Below, piece by piece: positions 34,412-42,417 of a stretch of 64,000 nt of DNA. The notes under the pieces were generated by a model that saw nothing but the letters and a program-made list of their open reading frames with translations, did not search any database and was not told the origin of the DNA. The position numbers and the translations under genes are program-made. The DNA is from an uncultured Bdellovibrionales bacterium (GTDB lineage: Bacteria; Bdellovibrionota; Bdellovibrionia; Bdellovibrionales; UBA1609). The DNA lies in the NCBI GenBank assembly GCA_903833275.1, contig CAILEP010000008.1:124001-188000 (forward strand), in the 5' to 3' direction. The stretch's first letter is position 1; each line of letters opens with the position of its first letter.

Positions 34412-34564
34412 TTATGGCGCTAAACTAGCACGGCTCAAACCCGACAAAACTGATTGCGGTCATCTTTGATTAAATTGGCTTCTATAAGAACCCCGACTCG
34501 ACGAAGGCTCAGCTCATGACCTCAACCAGATGAATCAGAAAGCCTCGCTTGCTACAATTTAGAG

Positions 34565-34948
34565 ATGAGAAAAATCTACTTTTTGATTGCCGCCAACTTC
34601 GCAGCCACGCTGCTTTTTGCGTCTTTAGCCGCCGCCTCTGACGTCATGCGCTCGTCAGTATGGAGTATAAAACTGCAAAAAGAATTGCGACACGAACTCT
34701 GTCAGCCAAAAGACTACACCCGCTTCTGTTACAATTTAGATCAAGAAAAGTGTGAAACGGTTATCGAAAAATTTACCGCCGACTGCATACCTAAACTCGG
34801 CATGCCCGATCGTGTTGAAATTTTCGGCAATGGCGTGAAGCTCGCCTATCGTGTCGGCAGCTGTGTGGCCAAGAAAGTAGACTTCAAGTTTGCTGATCAG
34901 CGCTCGCCCGCTTCGAAATGTAAAAACGCGCAGGAGTGGATGCAATGA
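34565..34948 (+). CDS. Small secreted cysteine-containing protein
   Basis: The 127-residue protein has a clear signal peptide (MRKIYFLIAANFAATLLFASLAAA). The mature part holds six cysteines (ELCQP, RFCYN, EKCET, ADCIP, GSCVA, SKCKN), enough for three disulfides. No family is recognised. Its stop overlaps the start of the next gene as ATGA, with AGGAG inside this gene serving the second start, so the two secreted proteins are translated together. Confidence 0.75.
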   Translation: MRKIYFLIAANFAATLLFASLAAASDVMRSSVWSIKLQKELRHELCQPKDYTRFCYNLDQEKCETVIEKFTADCIPKLGMPDRVEIFGNGVKLAYRVGSCVAKKVDFKFADQRSPASKCKNAQEWMQ

Positions 34949-36924
34949 AATCGGTCTACGCTGGATCTTTCAAATTTGCTTTATGCCTTGGCAGGACTTT
35001 GAGCTTGAGCGTGGTTTTAAGCTTGAGCGCTGTGACGTTACGGCCGTTGACCGCCCGCGCGGCCGCCTCGCAAAACACTTGTTTGGGCGACGACAAAACT
35101 GCGCTCAATAAAATTGCGCAGGTCGAACACGCTGTTTCTTGCTCGACCGCACTTCGGCCAAATGAATGCGAAGAGCTCATTGGGCTGGGCCTAGCCGGCA
35201 CCGCTGTCATGGGCGCCGCTGCCGTTGGCACCGCACTCAAAGATAGCTCGGCCCTTTGTGGCGAGTCGCCAACGTCTTCTGAATCTTTTTTCTCAACCGA
35301 AGCCTATGCCGCCCCGGTTTGCAATTTTAACCGAAAAATCCCGCCTCGCGTTGGCAAGGGCCAAGTGAGACTGAACGGTGAGAATCTTGTGCGCTCGCTC
35401 GACAAAGACGCGGCAGACCAAGTGGCTAAAATAGAGGGGGCTTTACAAAAAACCGACAAAGTTGCGGCAAGCCTAGATTTCTCAACTGATCTTCAAGCCA
35501 ATGCTTACAAAACTTTGCTGAGCGATACTAAAAAAGCGGCCACGATCTCGCCTGAAGCGAAAAGACTGATGCAAGAGTTTATCAGCAAATACGGGTCAGT
35601 GCCCAACGACCAATTGCTCGCCTTCTGGTCTGATATTAGCAAAAAAGTGGATGGCCTTTTAAATGCGGCTCAACAGGCTGAACTCAATCAAGTTAGAACG
35701 CAAACAATTGAAGGGTCATTTGGCCGTGCCTTTCGACGATTCAAAGTTGATAAGTTTGAACTCCCCGCCCCGGTTCTAGAGAGCGAGAAAAGTCGTTTTG
35801 CCCGTTCGAGGGCCGTCGTTGATAGTATGCAAGAGCGCACCGCTCTGACCGCTCAAAGAAAAGCCTATCAGACGAGTCTATCTCAGTTTGCACGCATCTC
35901 AGAAAAATCTGCAGACGCCGACCTCGCTTTTGCGGTTCGCCTCACACAACATGATTTGACGGACTCTGCCGCCGCCTCTCGCGTACGCATCGCGATTTTG
36001 CGCAGACAGTTTTTAGCGACCCTCGGCCTCAACACCGGGCGTTCAGGTCTTGAGCTCGCAGGGCTCGCAACAGCAGCCAGCGAATCAGCCACCGCCCGCA
36101 TGCTTGGCGGAGTCGCCGCTCGTCGCGTAGCCACCTTAGCGATACCTGTCGTCGGAGAGCTCGTTGCGACCGCCTCTTTTGCCGCTGACAGTATAAGCTC
36201 AACGGCCAAGTGCGATGATAGTCGCATGAGTTCGTGGGTAAAGCTGAACAATGACGATTGCTCTCCGATCGTTGCGCTCGACGATAAGATGCTCGAATTT
36301 TTGAGCCTCGACCCGGCTCAACGGCTCAATCTTGTTAAAAGAGACAATTCACTTTGCCTTGCGCTAGAACAGCTAAACCAAAAATACATTTCGCATTGGG
36401 AGCTCTCTTGCTCGCCCAACAGTATGAAGCTGGTTAATACAGCCAATCGCAGCCAGGGTGTTGTGATCGAAACCGCGGCCGACGGCACCAACAAACGCCA
36501 AAGATTTTTTGATTCGCCCAACACCCGGGATTTCGAAGTGCTTTACGACGACAGCGGCGCCCCAACCAGTCTAGTACACGTTAAGCGCGGCCAAATGTGG
36601 TCGCAAGGTGATGAGAACTTTAATTTGACCGCCGATCAGGGTCGCGCAAGCGAATTGCAGCATTTTGCAAAAATGACGATCGCTGAGATCGAAAACATAC
36701 CTGTAAAAAAACGCCAAAGCTCAAGTGCATTCGAAAAGTTCTCGAAAATGCAAATGCAGGTGTCGCAAATATCAGAAGCGCGTGGCTGCTGCTTCAATCA
36801 CCTCGCCATGCCTGATAATTTGTGCAATCAGTTTGTTATGAAGACGCCCTTCAATTCGCCCATGACCAAAGCCGGGGCCGGGGTGCCGACTGGTGCGGGC
36901 GCCGCTCGCACTGACACAAAATAG
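34945..36924 (+). CDS. Large secreted protein with central hydrophobic region
   Basis: The ATG at 34945 overlaps the previous stop (ATGA) and follows AGGAG. The 659-residue protein has a signal peptide ending near TARAAAS. It has an N-terminal cysteine region, a helical middle (130-360) and a hydrophobic, Ala/Val-rich stretch at about 370-415 (ARMLGGVAARRVATLAIPVV, then ELVATASFAAD), followed by a further cysteine-rich C-terminal part. It has no recognised domain. In length, cysteine placement and the hydrophobic block before a C-terminal domain it resembles the protein at 55448-57688. Confidence 0.75.
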   Translation: MKSVYAGSFKFALCLGRTLSLSVVLSLSAVTLRPLTARAAASQNTCLGDDKTALNKIAQVEHAVSCSTALRPNECEELIGLGLAGTAVMGAAAVGTALKDSSALCGESPTSSESFFSTEAYAAPVCNFNRKIPPRVGKGQVRLNGENLVRSLDKDAADQVAKIEGALQKTDKVAASLDFSTDLQANAYKTLLSDTKKAATISPEAKRLMQEFISKYGSVPNDQLLAFWSDISKKVDGLLNAAQQAELNQVRTQTIEGSFGRAFRRFKVDKFELPAPVLESEKSRFARSRAVVDSMQERTALTAQRKAYQTSLSQFARISEKSADADLAFAVRLTQHDLTDSAAASRVRIAILRRQFLATLGLNTGRSGLELAGLATAASESATARMLGGVAARRVATLAIPVVGELVATASFAADSISSTAKCDDSRMSSWVKLNNDDCSPIVALDDKMLEFLSLDPAQRLNLVKRDNSLCLALEQLNQKYISHWELSCSPNSMKLVNTANRSQGVVIETAADGTNKRQRFFDSPNTRDFEVLYDDSGAPTSLVHVKRGQMWSQGDENFNLTADQGRASELQHFAKMTIAEIENIPVKKRQSSSAFEKFSKMQMQVSQISEARGCCFNHLAMPDNLCNQFVMKTPFNSPMTKAGAGVPTGAGAARTDTK

Positions 36925-36972
36925 CTTTTTTTTAAATTGCGCCTCGATGGGGCCCTCGAGTCAACCCTGAAA

Positions 36973-37431
36973 CTATGGGCGAATTCGGCAATCGAGCTTG
37001 TCTGTGAAGGGTCGGCCCTCATCAAAGGCGACCCGGATAAGAGCTTCAACCGATTCGTTGGCTTCATTTGAAATCAACTCAGAAATATTTTTCGGCAGAA
37101 AAAGATTGTAAGAAGACTCTCGCGATTTTTGAATTTGAAAACGATTGAAGGCCGTCAAACTTGGGTCACGTGGGTTAAACTCAGTGGCCGTGACGGTCTC
37201 GCAACCGACCAGGCGATTGTATTTGCCGGTGGTCTCATCTAACAAACTAACATCTACATCAGCGAGCGTTGTGTCGTTGACCAGTACGACCTCAACTTTA
37301 AGTTTGTGTGCGGGCGTTTCATTTCGAGAGCTGCAATCGAGAGTGGTATTCGCATAGGCGACATTAAAGGCAATTGATAAAATTAAAAAGCAGGCTGTAG
37401 CGATACCCTTACATCCGTAGTTCTTTGTCAT
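36973..37431 (-). CDS. Small secreted protein
   Basis: The ATG at 37431, after a G-rich site, gives a signal peptide (GIATACFLILSIAFNVAYA). The 152-residue protein is strand-rich (LKVEVVLVNDTTLADVDVSLLDETTG) with cysteines near residues 32, 75 and 149. It carries no recognised family. An in-frame upstream start would lengthen the N-terminus by seven residues. It lies convergent to the large secreted protein and divergent from the HNH nuclease. Confidence 0.65.
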   Translation of the reverse strand: MTKNYGCKGIATACFLILSIAFNVAYANTTLDCSSRNETPAHKLKVEVVLVNDTTLADVDVSLLDETTGKYNRLVGCETVTATEFNPRDPSLTAFNRFQIQKSRESSYNLFLPKNISELISNEANESVEALIRVAFDEGRPFTDKLDCRIRP

Positions 37432-37561
37432 AGGCCCCCCGGCGCAAAACAATTTCAGTCGTGCTGACAGTAGCTGTACCGATTAGTAGCTCTTGCTAAT
37501 AAAGTCAAACCATCCAATACTCTTTTTCGGGTGAGATAACTAATTCACGAAGGGGGGCCGC

Positions 37562-38020
37562 GTGAAAAGAATTTTTGCAATCCTAAGTTTCTCGATATTG
37601 GCAATCGGGGTGATCGCAAGCAATCAAGCCATGGCGATGACAACGCCGAACGCCGATGTAACACCGGGGCTGCTATGCACGGCAGATGACCCAAATTTTA
37701 TGGGTTTCTACTACGCCGAAAAAATCGCGCGCTGCAAACGCAATGTTGGCACTGCCGAGAAAACGCAAATCGCTGCGGAGTATGGTGATATCCCCAAATC
37801 AGAGTGGCACAATTACGAGTTCGATCATCTCTTGCCTCTTTGCGCTGGGGGTTCGGATGACATTAAAAATCTTTGGCCTCAACCAATCGACGAAGCCCAC
37901 CTTAAAGATAGAATTGAAGACGAAGTCTGCCTTGGAATGAGTGCCGGCACCATGACCCAGGCCGTGGCCGTACAAAAAATTAAAGATTGGTTTGACCAGA
38001 ACTCGGGCCAGAAGCACTAG
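37562..38020 (+). CDS. Secreted HNH-type endonuclease
   Basis: The GTG at 37562 follows GAAGGGGGG. The 152-residue protein has a signal peptide (RIFAILSFSILAIGVIASNQAMA) and a short HNH core: YEFDHLLPLCAGGSDDIKNLWPQ, with D88-H89 and N103 as candidate catalytic residues. Similar small HNH proteins degrade DNA; export suggests action on foreign or prey DNA or nucleotide scavenging. Three cysteines could stabilise the fold outside the cytoplasm. Confidence 0.82.
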   Translation: MKRIFAILSFSILAIGVIASNQAMAMTTPNADVTPGLLCTADDPNFMGFYYAEKIARCKRNVGTAEKTQIAAEYGDIPKSEWHNYEFDHLLPLCAGGSDDIKNLWPQPIDEAHLKDRIEDEVCLGMSAGTMTQAVAVQKIKDWFDQNSGQKH

Positions 38021-38072
38021 CTGTAAGTCTAGACCCGGGCCTCATCGACCCGGGCCAAGGTCGGCATAAGCC

Positions 38073-38099
38073 TTAAGTATTTTCGAAAAATACCGATTT
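38073..38099 (+). promoter_or_regulatory. Sigma-28-like promoter before lone H-box protein
   Basis: TTAAG (38073-38077) and ACCGATTT (38092-38099) fit the flagellar sigma-28 layout (TAAAGTTT-N11-GCCGATAA) in register. The ATG of the H-box gene is 38 bases downstream, after AGAGAG. Two mismatches in the -10 lower confidence. Confidence 0.4.
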
Positions 38100-38136
38100 A
38101 AATTAGAGGCAATTATCACGCTTAGAGAGTAATACG

Positions 38137-38406
38137 ATGGCCGACGAACTCAACAGAACGAAACAAGATCGCGCATTTCTACACGATTTGGCTACGCCAA
38201 TGACGATCTTTAAACTCACTGTTACCAAGATCGCGCAAAAGCTAACGGGCCCAGAAAGCAAACTGTCTGACGAAGACAAAGCTTTTTACGACAAGTTGCT
38301 TCAGCGCGCCCTGAACTCAGCAAAGAAACTCGAAGAGTTTCACGCCAATCACCGTGCTGTTCTTGCTGCCCGAGAAGTCGAAGACGCCGGCAAAAAGGCC
38401 TCGTAA
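38137..38406 (+). CDS. Stand-alone histidine-kinase dimerisation (HisKA-like) domain
   Basis: The 89-residue protein consists of a single H-box helical hairpin. H16 lies in FLHDLATPMTIFKLTV, which matches the HDLRTPL-type phosphoacceptor helix, and the second helix is FYDKLLQRALNSAKKLEEFH. There is no ATPase domain. It may act as a phosphotransfer protein, or as a decoy or partner for a kinase supplied elsewhere. A sigma-28-like promoter upstream would link it to motility. Confidence 0.7.
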   Translation: MADELNRTKQDRAFLHDLATPMTIFKLTVTKIAQKLTGPESKLSDEDKAFYDKLLQRALNSAKKLEEFHANHRAVLAAREVEDAGKKAS

Positions 38407-38432
38407 AAAAAAGCCTTCGCTTTACGAAGGCT
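38405..38432 (-). terminator. Intrinsic terminator, minus strand
   Basis: AGCCTTCG (38412-38419) and CGAAGGCT (38425-38432) form an 8-bp stem; read on the minus strand it is followed by eight T. It ends the porin/binding-protein operon. Reading the other way the T-run is weak. Confidence 0.8.
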
Positions 38433-38465
38433 CTACCTAACTTTAAATGACTAGAAAACGAGTTA

Positions 38466-38864
38466 CTATTTGCCGCAGACTTCAACGTCTGCGCCGTGCG
38501 GCACTTCGGCTACGTAACCCACACCGGCGTCGTGAGACTCGACGTAATCAACCACTTCGCGGTCGTCCTTTTTAACGACTGGCGGGGTCAGAGCGCGGCG
38601 AAAATACTGCTTCTCCCACATCTTTTTATACTGATGTTCGCTCATGTTTAAGTACTGCAAAAGTTTCGGTCTCAATGCTTTATTATCAACGATCTTTGGT
38701 TCGTCAAAATACGCCGTGTAGGCTGTGCGAATTTCTTTAGCATTTAAAGCGTTGCCCTTGTGACAAATAAAAACAATGTCACTTGCAAACGCATAGTTGG
38801 CGAGCAGAAGAAGCGATGCCGTTAATAGTTTAGCTGCATAATGAGAGGTCATTTTATTTTTCAT
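38466..38864 (-). CDS. Short PBP-like (phosphate-binding type) periplasmic protein
   Basis: The 132-residue protein has a signal peptide (KLLTASLLLLANYAFA). The rest matches the C-terminal lobe layout of PstS-like short binding domains seen beside outer-membrane proteins: IVFICHKGNALNAKEIRTAYTAYF, a W-x-x-x-x-F motif (MWEKQYFRRALTPP) and DAGVGYVAEVP. It lacks a second lobe, so ligand binding would need a partner. It starts 16 bases after the porin stop. Confidence 0.75.
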   Translation of the reverse strand: MKNKMTSHYAAKLLTASLLLLANYAFASDIVFICHKGNALNAKEIRTAYTAYFDEPKIVDNKALRPKLLQYLNMSEHQYKKMWEKQYFRRALTPPVVKKDDREVVDYVESHDAGVGYVAEVPHGADVEVCGK

Positions 38865-38880
38865 TTTTTAACACCCTTTC

Positions 38881-40125
38881 TTAGAAGCGAATCGCATAAT
38901 CGAAGCGAACTTGGTTGTAGTCATTACCCGGGTTTTCAAAACTCGAAGCTTTAAAGTGCGTTGTCGCGAACTCAAGCTTCACAGCACTCTGATCATTTAG
39001 GTTGTAGCGACCGCCGAGTGCACTTCGGATGTACGGCAGACCATTGTACTGGCCAAGAAAGAATGGATCTTTGGTATTGAAATCACCCCACTCATAGCGC
39101 ACGTAGGGAGCCCATCGTGCGTCAACCCAATAAGCAAGCTGTGTATAGCCCGCGGTGCTGTTCTTTGTACCCGTCGAGGCTGAGTTCGTCGTCTGCGTTG
39201 GCGTACCTGACGTGTTGTCTGTGCCCACTATATTTTCAGCACTGTTTTCGAAATTGTAGAATTCATTTAAGAACTCCCATGGGCCCGATTCGTAAACTGC
39301 ATGCAATGCCATAATACTAATTTTCGACGAGAAAAAAGTGTCATTGACGTTGTGATTGGCGTTGGCATTGCCCGTCCAGCTAGAAGCTGTGCCTTTGCCC
39401 ATTTGCGGGGCGTAGTCGACGCTTTCGGCTAACGCCGATAAACCGACTTGCAAACCATCAAGAGCGCCGTTAAAAAACCAAGTCAGGCGCGCGCCTAGTG
39501 CCATATTGGTGTTGTCGTCGTGCACCATGTTCATATCAATATTTGTAAACTGATCGTCGTTCATCTTGCTGCCGTTACCGCCGTAAGCCATGTAACTCAA
39601 ACGACCCGCGCTAAACACTTGCTGACCATTGAGCCAAATGCCAGTGGTATGTACGGGCAATACGCCGTAGTGGTCTTCCCAGTCGAGAAAGCGCGGCTTT
39701 TCAACTGCGGTTTGCAAAAGCGAACCATGATGATAGGCGATTACATAGAAGCCCATCGGAGTATGAAAGCGGCCGATCCAAGCCGTTAATTGATTAGAGA
39801 AAGTATAGCCCACTTGCAATCGCTCGGTGTCGATGCCAATACCTTGATCGCTAAAACCAGGCTCTAAATTAAGTTCGGCCAAAAAGCGCACTCGAGTGCC
39901 GGTGTCAGGCGCAATGTAAAAATCAAGATTATTGCAAAAAACACCGCGGGCATAGCCGTGATGCAAATCAGTTGAAGAATCTGTGCCATACCCGCAATCA
40001 GCCATACCTCGCAACGGTGTGCCGCCTTCAATTAACGACTCTTCTGCAGCGAAACCTCGAGACATGCGCGCCGTCATGGCCACAAACAGTAACAATAAAA
40101 TTCTCAAATGAACTTTGGTAAACAC
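38881..40125 (-). CDS. Outer-membrane porin
   Basis: The GTG at 40125 follows AGGGGGAG and gives a signal peptide (RILLLLFVAMTARMSRGFAA). The 414-residue protein has alternating strand patterns with aromatic girdles (LQVGYTFSNQLTAWIGRFHT, YTQLAYWVDARWAPYVRYEW) and ends in F (VRFDYAIRF), the usual beta-barrel insertion signal. It resembles gated porins. The linked gene encodes a PstS-like short binding protein, so oxyanion uptake such as phosphate is a reasonable guess. Confidence 0.8.
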   Translation of the reverse strand: MFTKVHLRILLLLFVAMTARMSRGFAAEESLIEGGTPLRGMADCGYGTDSSTDLHHGYARGVFCNNLDFYIAPDTGTRVRFLAELNLEPGFSDQGIGIDTERLQVGYTFSNQLTAWIGRFHTPMGFYVIAYHHGSLLQTAVEKPRFLDWEDHYGVLPVHTTGIWLNGQQVFSAGRLSYMAYGGNGSKMNDDQFTNIDMNMVHDDNTNMALGARLTWFFNGALDGLQVGLSALAESVDYAPQMGKGTASSWTGNANANHNVNDTFFSSKISIMALHAVYESGPWEFLNEFYNFENSAENIVGTDNTSGTPTQTTNSASTGTKNSTAGYTQLAYWVDARWAPYVRYEWGDFNTKDPFFLGQYNGLPYIRSALGGRYNLNDQSAVKLEFATTHFKASSFENPGNDYNQVRFDYAIRF

Positions 40126-40205
40126 AAGACTCCCCCTACTAATGGTGTTATACGAACCTAAATATTGTGTTGACTTGGCCTTCGTTGACAATTGAAATTT
40201 AAAGC

Positions 40206-40802
40206 ATGAATCGCATTGTCATTCGCGCCATAACATTCGTGACACTTTCGTGGGCCGCGCTTCTTTCAAATAGGGCGCACGCTGAAAACATGGCTGCACT
40301 GCAGACTATGCCCGGCCCGACAAAATCCGAATTTGAAACACGATGGCTCGGGGATGAAATCACCTGGACCGATGAAACCGGTCACCCGCACAAACTTGCC
40401 GACTTTAAAAGCTCTCTCGTCGTTCTTACCATGATCTACACTGAGTGCAAAAAGACCTGCCCGATGGTCACCACCGCCAAACTCAAAGAGCTTCAAGCCG
40501 CGCTCGACACCCAGAACAAATCGGCACAATTTGTCGTGGTCACCCTAGACCCTGAGAATGACACGCCTGAAGTTCTGGCCCAGTTTAAGAAGAAAATCGG
40601 AATGGATCGCGACAATTGGCATTTTCTGCGTGGCACAACGAAAGAAACTCATCAGTTTGCCCGAAAGCTCGACCTCGATGACTATTGGAAAATGGACGAG
40701 CATATTCTACACAAGTTTAAAATTATCTATCTCGATTTTCAGACATCTCATCGCCGAACCCTTGATTGGGACCATCGGGATATAGCGAAGCTACTTGAAT
40801 AG
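40206..40802 (+). CDS. SCO1/SenC-family copper-binding thioredoxin-like protein
   Basis: The 198-residue protein has a signal peptide (ending NRAHA) and the SCO pattern: LVVLTMIYTECKKTCPMVTT with copper ligands C-x3-C, and the third ligand histidine in DEHILHKFKIIYLD. Between them lies FVVVTLDPENDTPEVL, also typical. SCO proteins deliver copper to cytochrome oxidase or act as thiol oxidoreductases in the periplasm. It is divergent from the porin gene. Confidence 0.9.
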   Translation: MNRIVIRAITFVTLSWAALLSNRAHAENMAALQTMPGPTKSEFETRWLGDEITWTDETGHPHKLADFKSSLVVLTMIYTECKKTCPMVTTAKLKELQAALDTQNKSAQFVVVTLDPENDTPEVLAQFKKKIGMDRDNWHFLRGTTKETHQFARKLDLDDYWKMDEHILHKFKIIYLDFQTSHRRTLDWDHRDIAKLLE

Positions 40803-40816
40803 CTGAAGCTCATCCA

Positions 40817-40852
40817 ATAAAAAAAGCCAGCCCGATTCAATCGGCACTGGCC
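40817..40852 (-). terminator. Intrinsic terminator of cheY (minus strand)
   Basis: GGCCAGTGCCGATT and AATCGGGCTGGC on the minus strand pair with two small internal offsets, followed by TTTTTTT. The structure lies between the convergent SCO and cheY genes and could serve both. Confidence 0.75.
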
Positions 40853-40887
40853 AAATAATTTCTAACATTAAAAAGTACAGATCTAAG

Positions 40888-41292
40888 TTACGCTGCCGCC
40901 GGGTTGCGCTTTTTATAAACCGCAGTCAACTTCTCACTCAGCGCATTGGTGCTGAAGGGCTTGATCATATAGTTATCAACGCCCACCTGAATGGCGGTTG
41001 CCACCTGCGACGACTCAGATTCGGCAGTCAAAAGCAAAAATGGCGTATGCTTAAATCGGCTTTCAGCGCGAACGCGTTTTAAGAAATCAAGGCCTGTGCA
41101 GTTTGGCATATTCCAGTCAGAGATGACTAGGCCCACCGGTGGGTTGGCTGCCGCCAGCGTCTCAAACGCTTGTGCACCGTCTTCAGCTTCAAGAAAATTC
41201 GAGAACCCGAGGTCGGTGCATGATTTTTTAACAAGCTTTCGCATTGTCTTCATGTCATCAACTACCAGGATTATTGTTTTTGGGTCGAACAT
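40888..41292 (-). CDS. cheY: CheY-like single-domain response regulator
   Basis: The 134-residue receiver domain has acidic D12-D13, phosphoacceptor D59 (VISDWNMP), T89 (LLLTAES) and K111 (MIKPF). The NMP after the aspartate and the length match CheY. AAGGAGGAG precedes the ATG at good spacing. Phospho-CheY binds the flagellar switch to alter rotation. It lies apart from the cheA operon but next to the CheX protein. Confidence 0.93.
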   Translation of the reverse strand: MFDPKTIILVVDDMKTMRKLVKKSCTDLGFSNFLEAEDGAQAFETLAAANPPVGLVISDWNMPNCTGLDFLKRVRAESRFKHTPFLLLTAESESSQVATAIQVGVDNYMIKPFSTNALSEKLTAVYKKRNPAAA

Positions 41293-41356
41293 ACTTTTCT
41301 CCTCCTTACATTTTTAACATCTTAACTTTTAATAACTGACTTAAAACAAAACTTTT

Positions 41357-42175
41357 TTATGCAAATACAATTTCAATACGAAACGGCCCCGCCTCGCTGG
41401 TAAACGGCATGCAAAGAACAAGGGTCGTGGCCTTTTCAACTTTCGGGTTCAAAAGAATAATGGGCAGCGCCGGCGGTAGCGCTATATTGCGAGTTTGATT
41501 TAAGATCGTCTTCGCATGACCATAAATCATATTCATCAGTTCGCCAGCGGCATCGGCGGTGTCTTTATCAACCTTCTCGATGTCATCATCCAAGATTAGC
41601 TTGTAGATCTTTTTAAAGACTGCCTCGCTGAAACAAATTGTAACGCTACCCTTAAAACCCTCGACCTTTACGTTCACCCGACCAGCGACGACATCATCGG
41701 CCTCGAAAATTTGAGATTTTGTTGAAATCTTACCCGGAGTGATTTGAATTTTAACCTGACCCTCAAAGGCCTTCGCCGCACTTTTCACAAATGTCTTCAA
41801 CACGTCGGCATCGACTTTGGGTGCCTGATTGGTCTGCAACTCTTTTGTGATATCGTTCGTACTCGCAAAAATGGCAAATGCTTTGTCGATGCCTCGTTGT
41901 TTAAATTCATTGTGCAACGTGCCCGAAACATTTATCGAAAAAAGTCGTTTATCAATCTTCTTGAGATCAAGCTGAAATCTCATAAGCAAACCCAGCGCGT
42001 TTTGATCAAGGCCCGTCACTGCCGAAAAATCTAAAACGTGAAACTCGTTGGCGCGTGCGAGAGATTCTTTTATCTGAACCTCGACATCGCTGCAGACATG
42101 CTTAAACGCAAGATCTGGCAGTTTCAGGATATGAAATTCTTGATTTGCTGTAGTATCTATTTTTTGTGCGCCCAT
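41357..42175 (-). CDS. STAS-CheX fusion (CheY phosphatase-like)
   Basis: The 272-residue protein has a STAS-like N-terminal domain (about 1-110: FHVLDFSAVTGLDQNALGLLM) and a CheX/CheC-type C-terminal domain (about 120-272). The latter holds the phosphatase helix ADAAGELMNMIYGHAKTIL, with the E-xx-N pair expected of active CheX proteins. CheX dephosphorylates CheY-P. The STAS domain could link signal or partner binding to phosphatase activity. It lies 64 bases upstream of cheY on the same strand. Confidence 0.85.
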   Translation of the reverse strand: MGAQKIDTTANQEFHILKLPDLAFKHVCSDVEVQIKESLARANEFHVLDFSAVTGLDQNALGLLMRFQLDLKKIDKRLFSINVSGTLHNEFKQRGIDKAFAIFASTNDITKELQTNQAPKVDADVLKTFVKSAAKAFEGQVKIQITPGKISTKSQIFEADDVVAGRVNVKVEGFKGSVTICFSEAVFKKIYKLILDDDIEKVDKDTADAAGELMNMIYGHAKTILNQTRNIALPPALPIILLNPKVEKATTLVLCMPFTSEAGPFRIEIVFA

Positions 42176-42183
42176 CTAAGCTT

Positions 42184-42210
42184 GCATCGGCAACGAAAGC
42201 CTCCGCTTAA
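42184..42210 (-). promoter_or_regulatory. Possible sigma-28-like promoter before STAS-CheX
   Basis: Read on the minus strand, TTAAG-CGG-N11-GCCGATGC fits the sigma-28 layout with six of eight -10 matches. However, it lies only 8 bases before the ATG at 42175, so the transcript would be nearly leaderless, and GGAGG falls in the spacer. This weakens the call. Confidence 0.25.
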
Positions 42211-42323
42211 AGTCTAGATCGAAGGTTTTTGCACCTTATTTTGTGTCGACGCGCCCCGCACGGCTCGACCTTAGCCCGGGCCTTAACACGACCTTAAAAT
42301 TTCATCCGCTCGAGGCAATTTAT

Positions 42324-42350
42324 TAAGAAAAACTCAACCGTTGTCGATAA
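42324..42350 (+). promoter_or_regulatory. Sigma-28-like (FliA) promoter of the MCP gene
   Basis: TAAG (42324-42327), a 15-base spacer and GTCGATAA (42343-42350) match the flagellar sigma consensus TAAA-N15-GCCGATAA with two changes. It lies 68 bases before the chosen start. Chemoreceptor genes are classic sigma-28 targets, which supports the call. Confidence 0.55.
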
Positions 42351-42417
42351 CTATGTAGAGCGTTTAATAGAATTATTATTTCAACAAATACCAACAAACA
42401 AAATGGTCCGAGGGTAT

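Noticed and set aside
38033-38057. Direct repeat of ACCCGGGCC near the HNH nuclease end
   Set aside because: Two short G/C-rich copies only; no further copies or flanking structure to suggest a CRISPR array or iteron.
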